From a bacterium (GTDB lineage: Bacteria; UBA9089), in NCBI GenBank assembly GCA_003485015.1, contig DNCN01000052.1, forward strand, positions 1-8,258: a DNA stretch of 8,258 nt. The letters are read 5' to 3'. Position 1 is the first letter of the stretch. Every line of letters begins with the position of its first letter. Positions 1-7,128 of the stretch are shown here, one piece after another. The notes under the pieces were generated by a model that worked only from the letters and a program-made list of their open reading frames with translations, did not search any database and was not told the origin of the DNA. The translations under genes were made by a program, and so were the position numbers.

Positions 1-187
1 AAAATTTCCCTTTTTCTAAAAATCGCACAAGTCTTGTAATTACTCACTATATTATTAGGGAATATATGAGACTTCCTCTTTGCGTGATTTTGGAGTTGCT
101 TCTGAAGTATATAAAGATTACTCAGAGCTACGCGCGTAACCTGCCTTCAGCCTATGCAAAAGAGAGGCTCTCGTATATAAATAAAAA

Positions 188-226
188 TCTCCTAATATAG
201 GGAGAAAATTTTCAGGTAAGGAGGAG
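188..226 (+). promoter_or_regulatory. Possible RNA switch in the leader of the RRM gene (hairpin plus Shine-Dalgarno)
   Basis: TCTCCTA (188-194) can pair with TA-G-GGAGA (198-205, one bulged G) around a 3-nt loop. This hairpin lies just upstream of the AAGGAGGAG ribosome-binding site (218-226). The CTCCT in its left arm (189-193) is also complementary to AGGAG at 219-223 and at 222-226, so two exclusive folds are possible: one leaves the site free, the other masks it. Further upstream lie a 10-bp palindrome TACGCGCGTA (129-138) and the pair CTGAAG/CTTCAG (102-107 and 145-150). The complementarities are seen directly; a switching or temperature-sensing role is inference. I found no convincing -35/-10 pair in 1-187, and nothing else there except a possible short C-terminal tail of an upstream frame ending at a TAA at 37-39. 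Confidence 0.3.
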
Positions 227-233
227 TTTGAGG

Positions 234-554
234 ATGAACATATACGTTGGCAACCTTTCGTTTGACGTCGGAGAGGATGACTTGAGAGAGGCTTTTGAAG
301 GCTTTGGGCAGGTCGCATCAGCGTCTATCATTAAAGACAAATTTAGCGGTAGGTCAAGAGGATTTGGGTTCGTTGATATGCCAAACAAAGAAGAGGGAGA
401 AGCCGCAATAAACGGTTTAAACGGAGAAGAATTTAAAGGGAGAAGACTTAAAGTAAACGAAGCCCATTCCCCTTCTGGTCGAAGAAATATGGGAGGAGGC
501 AGAGACGATAGAAGAGGAGGTGGCGGAAGAAGACCACCACGGCGCTTCTCCTAA
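234..554 (+). CDS. Single-RRM RNA-binding protein with Arg/Gly-rich tail
   Basis: The 106-aa product is a small RNA-recognition-motif protein of the type found in cyanobacteria and various other bacteria. The RRM spans about residues 2-77. RNP2 is IYVGNL (3-8) and RNP1 is RGFGFVDM (42-49), with the RNA-stacking aromatics Tyr4, Phe44 and Phe46 all present. The tail (about 79-106) is rich in Gly and Arg (GGGR, RRGGGGRR, PPRRF) and is probably disordered and RNA-binding. Start choice: AAGGAGG at 218-224 lies 9 nt from ATG 234. An in-frame TTG at 228 is only 3 nt from it and is unlikely. The gene stands alone on the + strand, with long untranslated flanks on both sides. Related bacterial proteins are often cold-induced and thought to act as RNA chaperones or in post-transcriptional control; that role here is inference. 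Confidence 0.95.
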   Translation: MNIYVGNLSFDVGEDDLREAFEGFGQVASASIIKDKFSGRSRGFGFVDMPNKEEGEAAINGLNGEEFKGRRLKVNEAHSPSGRRNMGGGRDDRRGGGGRRPPRRFS

Positions 555-907
555 GTAAACAAAAAAGACTTTGATAGAGCTCTATATCCTCTTTGTGCAC
601 ATGGAAGAGCTATAGCAGAATAGTCGCTAAAGAATATCAGCATACCTGTATTTGATTAAATATAGGTATGCTGATTAAATTAAAGTGCGCAAATAGATAG
701 CTTTCCGAATTCCACCTGTTATGGCAATTACCCCAGATCCTTTCTTGTTCTGGAGTTTGCCCGCAAGAACCACCATTATGATCCATCCTCAATAAGAATC
801 TACCATTTGACCCCACCTTTTTCTTTTTGGGCAAAAGTAACGGGAATTATCCAGAAGATGTCGTAGAATTTAATAAGTAGGCTAAAATTGCAGCCTCTGA
901 GTCTTTA
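555..907. other. Non-coding spacer downstream of the RRM gene
   Basis: There is no convincing gene in this stretch. It contains a perfect 12-bp palindrome ATAGAGCTCTAT (574-585), flanked by AAAGA (564-568) and TCTTT (590-594), which could serve as a weak transcript end for the RRM gene. It also holds the strong hairpin described separately. A 65-codon frame on the minus strand (637-834) has no family resemblance or ribosome site that I can see. The part nearest 907 may be decayed transposase sequence: past the stop at 908-910, the minus-strand frame reads LRGCNF, which loosely matches the LKECEF motif that follows in IS1595-type transposases. Confidence 0.5.
636..675 (+). repeat. Hairpin-forming inverted repeat, 18-bp stem with 4-nt loop
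   Basis: Arms 636-653 and 658-675 are complementary over all 18 positions, enclosing the loop GATT (654-657). The single imperfect pair is a G-U wobble in RNA read from the + strand, but an A-C mismatch in RNA read from the - strand, so the stem is better on the + transcript. No T-run follows on the + strand (TAAATTAAAG). On the minus strand ATTCTTT follows, a weak U-tract. It could be a 3'-end or stability hairpin for the RRM transcript, a poor bidirectional terminator between converging genes, or a remnant inverted repeat of a mobile element. The structure is certain; the role is not. Confidence 0.6.
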
Positions 908-1030
908 CTATTTCTTAGGTTTAATCCCATGGAATTTAGCCAATTCCTCTTTGGCATAAGCCCAAAAGGATTCTATCGAGTTGATGTGGATTTTACCATT
1001 AGCAAAAGTTCTTTCTTTATCAATCTTAAT
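908..1030 (-). pseudogene. IS1595-type (ISXO2-like) transposase, C-terminal remnant
   Basis: The minus strand reads 40 codons between two stops (tta at 1031-1033 and cta at 908-910). They include TFANGKIHINSIESFWAYAK followed by EELAKFHGIKPKK. This matches the conserved end of the IS1595-family DDE domain, whose usual form is close to FANGKxHINGIExFWxYAKxRLxKFxGI and contains the catalytic glutamate of the DDE/DDN triad. The rest of the transposase is missing upstream, where the stop of the FapA-like gene lies only about 16 nt from the first in-frame stop. The usual FYLHLKECEFRFN tail is broken by two stop codons (908-910 and the next codon). No start, no intact inverted repeats and no target duplication are visible. 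It is therefore a dead fragment marking a past insertion and deletion at the 3' side of the operon. The assignment rests on motif recognition alone. Confidence 0.72.
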
Positions 1031-1048
1031 TTAAAGAAAAATAGTAGA

Positions 1049-4000
1049 TTATCTCACTCCGGCATGAACCTTCACTTGATTGTCTTCGAAGGTGAAAGTG
1101 ACATTACTCATCGGTTCCTTAACGATAAACTCAGCCGTCCTTACACTTATGACCACACCCGGACAAACAGTCTCCAAGACTACCACCTTACCGGGGGAAG
1201 ACTTGAGCCGTTCTCCCTCAAGATACGCCCTTCTTTCAGCATAAGAGCGCAACTTCATCGCTAGTTCGTTCTCTTCGTTGATAAACCGCATCAAGAGCTC
1301 CTCTTTATCTTCTGAAAGGCCTTTCCCCTGACGAAGCTTCCTTAAACCAGCAATATCCACCTTTAACTTTTTAAGGTGCTGATGCCCTTTCTCAAACATC
1401 CGCTCTAAATTTAATAGCTGCTGGCGAAGCCTCGGCCTCACTCCTACCTCTACGACGGTTGAGGTCCCTACCCGGGAACCGATTGACTTGACTACAATCT
1501 CCTTACCAGCCCGCAATTGACCCCCCACAACCAGCCCTCGGCCAGTAGTAATTTCGATTCTCTCATCAGCATCCACAAAACTATGCATAATCTCTTGGGT
1601 AACAATAACACTCCCCTTACTTTCTACCTTAGCATTCTCGATAAATTTGCAGATAAGATCTTTGCCTGTTCGAATCTCAGCCTCTCGGCCCCCCTGGATC
1701 CCTGCCCCTACCACCACCGAACCTTGAGCCCGAATAAAGGATTTTCCTACCCCACCACGGATCTGGATATCTCCTTCGGCAATGACCCGGAATCCATCTA
1801 AAACATTACCAGTGATATCAACCGAACCGAAGAAGTCTATACTCCCAGTAGAAAGATCCACATCTCCCTTGACTTCATAAAGTGGCTCAACATTCACCCG
1901 TTCATTACTAAACACAACCAGGCCATCAATAGCAGCCAAAAGCTCTAATCCATCCTCGGAGACTACCGTATTCTTGCCCGCAGGAAATCGGAGATCTACC
2001 GGAGGGGGGATATGGATGGTTTCGCCCGTAATTCTCTTCCCTGGCCTCCCAGTACTTGTGCCCATGCGTTTTCTAGCCAGCACTTGGCCAGCGCGAACAT
2101 TTTGGATGAGACCAAGCTCACGAAAGTCGATCCGTCCCATCTCATCCTCAACCAGATTGAGCTTCTGCTCTATTCTGAATTTATATTCAATACCAACCTC
2201 TTCTGGCTTCTGCATAGATATCTCTTCAGCAATCAGGATCGGCGTTGAAAACCTCTCTTCTTCTATAGCTTGGCGAAGAAGATCTTCTTTGATTCCTGCC
2301 ACTACACCCTTAGCCTTCAACTCCTCCATCGCCTGACCAAAGGTAATTGGAAGGCCACCCTTCTTGGCCGGAATAAGAGTTAGGGTAGCCCCCCTACCAT
2401 TATCTATAATCTCAATGAGAACAGTCCCATCAACCTCAGGACGATATTGGCGTGAACCTATCTTAACTGGTATAGCCAAGGCAAGCTCGACTGCCTTCTT
2501 TACCTCCTCAAATTCAATACCTCTATAGTTCTTCTCGGCGATCTCGGCTAGAACTGTCTCTTCTTGAACAGGTTTTCCTTCACCAATGGCCGGAAATACT
2601 GTAAGAAAGAGCCCCTCTTGCAAGCTGACAATCCGGTAACTTCCATCCTCATCCTCCAGTGGTCTTCTCGGCTCACTCTCGCCTTCTCTTCCTTCTAATG
2701 TAGGTGGGACAGTCCCCACTTTAAAGATACGAAATGCCTGTCCCTTCTCCTTCTCTATCTCAACCTCTTCCTCTCTAAGTTCCAGGAATTCCGCGCCCAT
2801 CCTCTTCGCCTGATCGATGGGAAGATCAGTAATCACAACAGAAGTTACCATCTCCTCAATTCTAATCCCTGAATCTGCTTCAGTAAAGAGGACTGTTCGT
2901 TCTATCTGAGTTGGTTGGTATTCCTTTTCTCCTATCTTCTTCTCGATGATACTCAGGGAGATTTTTTCTTTTGGCTTCTTTATCTCCAAATTATGTTCTC
3001 CAATTTTGAGTTCAACACCAGGATAAATGACTCTAGAGGCCCTTATCTCCGCATCTTCGTTCACATGGAAAATGGTCTTTTTGCGATCCTCGGCTCCAAG
3101 AATCCCAGCATCTATACCCCCTTGGGCTGAGATTCTCCCCCCAGATATCTGACCTTTCTTGTCTTGGAGAACAACCCAACCCAGGGCTTTTATCTGGCAA
3201 TCTACAATCTCTTCGCTGACGATTACCCCCCCATCAGCTTCTATCTCAGACTCCTTCATAGCCCTGGCAATAACATCCCCTTTGCACACTACCTTGGCTT
3301 TAGAGACAGAGCCTTCAATGCAGACACTCCCCTTTGAGTTAATATCCGCATCACTTACATTTCCAGTGATCTGGATATCCGATGTGGCCCGAATACTCAC
3401 AGCATCTACTGATCCGGCGATAAAAATTCGACCATCAAAGTCAATACCCCCTACAATCTCATCGACATTGATATCGATCTCTTTGATCTTCTCCACACTG
3501 AGGGCATTACCCTCCCAGATGACCTGGCCATAAGTCGTGGCGTAGGCCTTGATCCCATCCTTAGAGAAGACCACTCCTCTCTTGGCCATCACCCTTAAAT
3601 CCCTTCCAAGCTTAGCTGGAATCTCTTCGCCAGTGACCGACCTACCCACAAGCCCTTTTGTGGCAGGCTTCTTGACCATTAAAAGCTGTCCAGGAACAAC
3701 CTCTTCTTTTAGATTTATTCCATCCTTAATCCCAAAACGATAGAAGTAGGAGGCATCCTTTCCCTGGGTAGGGACAGCCCCCTTAGCTATAAGGATAGGA
3801 CGATTGAAATAGCGCTTGAGGAGGGCGGCATTGATGGCATTATGGTCCACATCCCTTATTTTTACCTCTTCTACCTTCTGATATATCTCCTTGAAGGTAA
3901 CCATCTTGCCACCAATCTTTGGTGGGACGATGGTAAGATAGGCCTCTGCACCATCCGCACGAAGTTCTATCTCTACCTCCCCATCAACATTGGATTTACC

Positions 4001-6376
4001 AGCGGCTATCTCCTCAATAGACTCAAAGAGACTCTCTATCTCATCGTCTGCCGTCTCTAAATCCTCCATAAATACAGACCCACCAATCTCCTCAACAGCT
4101 ATTCTCGGTCCATTCCAGTATACCCTCCCATCCACAGCTGCATAAAGAGAGAGTCCATCTTCGGATACCTCTATATTTTCACCATAATAGAACTGAGATG
4201 TATCCCGACCATCCCTTGCGGGAATCTTCTTCCCTTTAACCGAGAGGCCAGGGATCCCAGGTATGGGCAATTCTTTTACCGCTAAAAGATCCCCTTTCTT
4301 TACCCTCTCTCCACCCTTGACTTTAAAGATAATCTGAGAGTCCCGACCATTTACAGGAGGTCTTCCTTGGGCAATCAAGATAGGGGTATTGAATCTTTTT
4401 TCACTAAGGAGCTCAGTCAACATAGCTTTATCAAGTTCCAGAATCCCCTCCTTGCTGAGGGCCTCCTTGAGATCAGTCATTCCCATCATCCTTCCACCAG
4501 GTTTTGGAGGAATAAGGATGAGATAGGCCTCAAGGTCTTCATCTATCCTTACCTCTACCCCGCCATCAAGGGAGGAATCATAGGCAATCTCTGTCTTGAC
4601 TTCTTCCATTTCTGCTATGGCTCTGAAATCTTCCGGTTCAATAGCAACTTCTTCTGCAAGAACACCAATCCGATCGTCATCAAGACACAGTATTCCATCA
4701 ACACGGGCATAGACTGCCAGTCCATTGTCTCCCAAAGAGACATTTTCGCCTAGATTGAACACCAGATCCTTACCCTCCTCTGCGGGGACCTCCTCGCCCC
4801 AAACAGAAACCCCCGGAATCCCCTTTGTGGGTAACTCCTTAATGGCTATAACATCCCCCTTTTTAACTTCGTCCCCACGTCTGGCCCGAAAGATAATCCT
4901 AGCATCCTGACCATTCACGGGAGGCCTTCCCTGGGCAATCAAGATAGGGGCATTGAATCTCCTCTCTTTAAAAGCTTGGTAAATAGCCGCCTCATCCAGA
5001 CGTGATATCCTATTTCGAAGCAAAGACTTCTTCAGTTCGTCCCAGGGCAACATCCGTCCGCCGATCTTGGGTGGAACTATAGTCCCATAGGCAAATAGAT
5101 CCTTCTCTATATTAACCTCTATCCTTGCATCTAGACTGGGGTCATGCCCACTTTCCCTCGTCTCTTCTAAAAAACTACTCAAGTCCTTTTCTATCTGGTA
5201 GAATTCACGATCACTCAGGATCTCAGGTCTTTCGGGGATTTGAAGTTCTCTGACCGATATCCTCTCCCTTTCAATGATAACCTCTCCATCTATCGCGGCA
5301 TAGGCTTTTAATCCATCCGCACTCGATCTCACATTCTGACCAATGACAAATTTTACATCTTGGCCGGGTTCAGCGGGTACCAGCTCACCATTCAGTCTCC
5401 TTCCTGGTCTTCCTGGAGTGGCTTTCTCTCTTACAGCCAGAAGTTGACCCTCCTTGACTGAAGCTTTAGTCTCCACCTGGTAAATAATCCTTCCATCTTT
5501 CCCTTTAATAGGTGGTATAGCTTGGCTGATAAGGAGGGGGGTATTGAACTCCTTTTTAGTCAGGATGGCGTCTACACGCTCTTTCTCGGGATAGATCCCT
5601 TTAGACTCTATTGCCCGAAGAATATCCCCCTTAGCAGGCATCTTTCCCCCAGCTCTTGGTGGGGTAATAACTACATAGGCTTTGTCTCTTTCAACAATTA
5701 TCTTCACCTGGGCATCAAACTCCGGATCACGAACTGCCTCCTTCATCTTATCCAAAAATAGATCCAGATCACTATGAACAATCTCATCTAAGGAAGCCTC
5801 ATTTACGTAGAGCCTCTTTCCATCCCAAGTAACAACCCCATTTATCGCCGCATAGATTCTGGTATCATCTTCACTCAACCTCAAGTTCTTCTCCATAGCG
5901 ATAGTCAAATCCTCGCCCAGAAGACCAGGTATCCTTTCACCTCTTACTGAAAGACCTGGTGCTCCTGGAGTGGGCTTAAATTTAGTTGCCAGAAGCTGAC
6001 CCTCTTTCACAAACTCATTATTTTTCACTTCAAGGACAAGGGTTGCCTTCCGCCCTCTACCTGGAGGGGTCCCCTTGGCAATCAGGACTGGAACACTAAA
6101 CCTCCTCTCAGAGAGGGCCTGCTTAATGGCTGGCCAATCTACATTTAGAATTCCAACATCTTTGATCGCCCGGGCAACGTCTTTAAGTTCAACCATTCTC
6201 CCTCCAGCCTGGGGAGGGCTGATGACAAGGTAGGCCGCAAATCCTTCCCGATCTACCTCGATTCTTATCTGAGCATCCAGACTATCTTGACGGAAGGGGC
6301 TGATATTGGTTAAGGATGCTTCCAGATCTGAAAATTCCTTATCTATACGGTCAATACCCCATTCTCCTTTAGCCAT
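1049..6376 (-). CDS. Giant multi-module FapA/DUF342-family protein (1775 aa)
   Basis: The product belongs to the FapA (DUF342) family but is about three times the usual length. Domains: five tandem N-terminal modules at about 32-192, 219-378, 414-575, 602-763 and 796-964; right-handed beta-helix 1 at 968-1135 (repeated GxV/GDV rungs); a divergent acidic spacer (1150-1245); a half module (1245-1300); a sixth module (1314-1498); beta-helix 2 (1501-1645); a charged coiled coil (1646-1728); a beta-rich C-terminus. Each full module has an alpha/beta half ending in a motif like RFNxPILIAxGxPPxxGxD, then a barrel-like half (VKxGxLLAxK, PGxSVxGExIP, DGxxxYAxIDG). There is no signal peptide or membrane segment, so it is probably cytoplasmic. 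AAGGAG (6383-6388) lies 6 nt from the ATG, and the start overlaps the upstream gene by 34 nt. Family members are linked to flagellar assembly and polar regulation in some bacteria, and the beta-helix recalls bactofilins. A scaffold or filament role is inference. Confidence 0.93.
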   Translation of the reverse strand: MAKGEWGIDRIDKEFSDLEASLTNISPFRQDSLDAQIRIEVDREGFAAYLVISPPQAGGRMVELKDVARAIKDVGILNVDWPAIKQALSERRFSVPVLIAKGTPPGRGRKATLVLEVKNNEFVKEGQLLATKFKPTPGAPGLSVRGERIPGLLGEDLTIAMEKNLRLSEDDTRIYAAINGVVTWDGKRLYVNEASLDEIVHSDLDLFLDKMKEAVRDPEFDAQVKIIVERDKAYVVITPPRAGGKMPAKGDILRAIESKGIYPEKERVDAILTKKEFNTPLLISQAIPPIKGKDGRIIYQVETKASVKEGQLLAVREKATPGRPGRRLNGELVPAEPGQDVKFVIGQNVRSSADGLKAYAAIDGEVIIERERISVRELQIPERPEILSDREFYQIEKDLSSFLEETRESGHDPSLDARIEVNIEKDLFAYGTIVPPKIGGRMLPWDELKKSLLRNRISRLDEAAIYQAFKERRFNAPILIAQGRPPVNGQDARIIFRARRGDEVKKGDVIAIKELPTKGIPGVSVWGEEVPAEEGKDLVFNLGENVSLGDNGLAVYARVDGILCLDDDRIGVLAEEVAIEPEDFRAIAEMEEVKTEIAYDSSLDGGVEVRIDEDLEAYLILIPPKPGGRMMGMTDLKEALSKEGILELDKAMLTELLSEKRFNTPILIAQGRPPVNGRDSQIIFKVKGGERVKKGDLLAVKELPIPGIPGLSVKGKKIPARDGRDTSQFYYGENIEVSEDGLSLYAAVDGRVYWNGPRIAVEEIGGSVFMEDLETADDEIESLFESIEEIAAGKSNVDGEVEIELRADGAEAYLTIVPPKIGGKMVTFKEIYQKVEEVKIRDVDHNAINAALLKRYFNRPILIAKGAVPTQGKDASYFYRFGIKDGINLKEEVVPGQLLMVKKPATKGLVGRSVTGEEIPAKLGRDLRVMAKRGVVFSKDGIKAYATTYGQVIWEGNALSVEKIKEIDINVDEIVGGIDFDGRIFIAGSVDAVSIRATSDIQITGNVSDADINSKGSVCIEGSVSKAKVVCKGDVIARAMKESEIEADGGVIVSEEIVDCQIKALGWVVLQDKKGQISGGRISAQGGIDAGILGAEDRKKTIFHVNEDAEIRASRVIYPGVELKIGEHNLEIKKPKEKISLSIIEKKIGEKEYQPTQIERTVLFTEADSGIRIEEMVTSVVITDLPIDQAKRMGAEFLELREEEVEIEKEKGQAFRIFKVGTVPPTLEGREGESEPRRPLEDEDGSYRIVSLQEGLFLTVFPAIGEGKPVQEETVLAEIAEKNYRGIEFEEVKKAVELALAIPVKIGSRQYRPEVDGTVLIEIIDNGRGATLTLIPAKKGGLPITFGQAMEELKAKGVVAGIKEDLLRQAIEEERFSTPILIAEEISMQKPEEVGIEYKFRIEQKLNLVEDEMGRIDFRELGLIQNVRAGQVLARKRMGTSTGRPGKRITGETIHIPPPVDLRFPAGKNTVVSEDGLELLAAIDGLVVFSNERVNVEPLYEVKGDVDLSTGSIDFFGSVDITGNVLDGFRVIAEGDIQIRGGVGKSFIRAQGSVVVGAGIQGGREAEIRTGKDLICKFIENAKVESKGSVIVTQEIMHSFVDADERIEITTGRGLVVGGQLRAGKEIVVKSIGSRVGTSTVVEVGVRPRLRQQLLNLERMFEKGHQHLKKLKVDIAGLRKLRQGKGLSEDKEELLMRFINEENELAMKLRSYAERRAYLEGERLKSSPGKVVVLETVCPGVVISVRTAEFIVKEPMSNVTFTFEDNQVKVHAGVR
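3485..6283 (-). repeat. Five tandem coding repeats of the FapA N-terminal module
   Basis: In gene order the units lie at 5801-6283, 5243-5722, 4652-5137, 4088-4573 and 3485-3991. A sixth, more diverged copy lies apart at 1883-2437. Unit starts are spaced 187, 195, 188 and 194 codons apart. Each core is about 160-170 residues, separated by linkers of about 26-38 residues that are acidic and poorly conserved. Units 3 and 4 are the most alike: 46 of 51 bases match between 4346-4396 and 4910-4960, including an unbroken run of 19 bases. Four of the five differences are silent. The sixth unit lacks the GxPPxxGxD loop after its PILIA motif and has a longer insertion there. Confidence 0.9.
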
Positions 6377-7128
6377 GCGATACTCCTTAAGAAGTCTTCC
6401 TCGCTATTATTCTCTAGGGTAAAAAGAGGGTTGATCCCTAATTCGTTTAAGAGTCCAAAGAGTTGTCTAAAATCGATTTCTCCTTCCCCTATGGTAGAAT
6501 GTTGGTCACTACCTCCATCGTTATCGTGAAGATGAATCTCAACTATATGCTGATCAAGTTCCATAACCCAAACCTCAAGCCCAAGTCTTGAGCCGACATT
6601 CAAATGTCCCACATCTAAACAGCAACCTAAGTGTGGCGAAGGCACCCCTGAGATAACATCTTTGAGAACGTTCGGCCCATCCTCAAAAGCATTCTCTATG
6701 CCGATGGTTACTCCTCGAGCTTCGGCCTCTCTGGTTACCACCTCCCAGACCTCGATACTTCCCTTCAACCATTCCTGATAAGCAAAACTGTGGTAAATGG
6801 GGTTGTATCCATGGTGAAGAGCAATCTGAGTAACCTCCCAAAAGGAGCATATACGGAGGGCTTGTAGATACCGGTGTTTAGTGATCTCTCGTATCCTGGA
6901 ATCAAGGCTCCCTGGATTAAGATCCAGAAAGGGGCCGTGGAGAGTGAGCTGGAGGCCAGACCCCTCCATAATCTTTTTTAGCCGACGAAGATCGCTAAGT
7001 GGAGTAGTATCAAGTAGAAAGGCATCGAAATAGACCTCAACATTGAAACGGTGTTTAAAGACCGTCTTTAAGTTCTCCACCAAGATTTGGTATGGGACCC
7101 TGATGAAGAGTTGGTTCGAATCAAACAT
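6343..7128 (-). CDS. Xylose-isomerase-like TIM-barrel protein (AP endonuclease 2 superfamily; sugar phosphate isomerase/epimerase type)
   Basis: The 261-aa product is a metal-dependent TIM barrel of the AP_endonuc_2 / xylose isomerase-like superfamily, most like the group annotated as sugar phosphate isomerase/epimerase. Diagnostic strands are LHGPF (63-67), LHHGYNP (104-110), IGIENAFEDG (142-151), CLDVGHLNVG (170-179), EIHLHDND (197-204), DQHSTIGEGEIDF (208-220) and TLEN (237-240). His64, His105, Glu145, Asp172, His175, His199, Asp208, His210 and Glu239 align by eye with all nine trinuclear zinc ligands of endonuclease IV. The closing IAWLK (250-254) also resembles that enzyme. The substrate cannot be told: a sugar isomerase or epimerase is likeliest, a DNA-repair nuclease less so. 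The gene lies between the Trm112-like gene (8-nt overlap) and the FapA-like giant (34-nt overlap). No other in-frame start is available upstream before a stop. Confidence 0.88.
   Translation of the reverse strand: MFDSNQLFIRVPYQILVENLKTVFKHRFNVEVYFDAFLLDTTPLSDLRRLKKIMEGSGLQLTLHGPFLDLNPGSLDSRIREITKHRYLQALRICSFWEVTQIALHHGYNPIYHSFAYQEWLKGSIEVWEVVTREAEARGVTIGIENAFEDGPNVLKDVISGVPSPHLGCCLDVGHLNVGSRLGLEVWVMELDQHIVEIHLHDNDGGSDQHSTIGEGEIDFRQLFGLLNELGINPLFTLENNSEEDFLRSIAWLKENGVLTV

Noticed and set aside
228..233. TTG start two codons upstream of the RRM gene's ATG
   Set aside because: It is only 3 nt from the Shine-Dalgarno, while ATG 234 has ideal spacing and gives the normal RRM N-terminus MNIYVGN.
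574..585. Palindrome ATAGAGCTCTAT as a rho-independent terminator of the RRM gene
   Set aside because: It has no natural loop, a weak AT-rich stem and only a broken U-tract after it. It is noted as a palindrome only.
637..834. 65-codon minus-strand frame
   Set aside because: No ribosome site, no recognisable family, and it runs through the 18-bp hairpin. It probably arises by chance or from decayed DNA.
1011..1048. Terminator just after the FapA-like gene (TTCTTTA/TAAAGAA on the minus strand)
   Set aside because: The stem is 7 bp and almost all A/T, with a 12-nt loop and no proper U-tract.
4367..4753. 128-codon + strand frame, and other + strand frames within 929-5761
   Set aside because: They lie antisense to the FapA-like gene, whose repeats and motifs clearly mark the coding strand. 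No family features are visible in the + frames.
3485..6283. CRISPR-like or non-coding repeats
   Set aside because: The periodicity is about 190 codons, in frame, and explained by protein modules. There are no short direct repeats with spacers.
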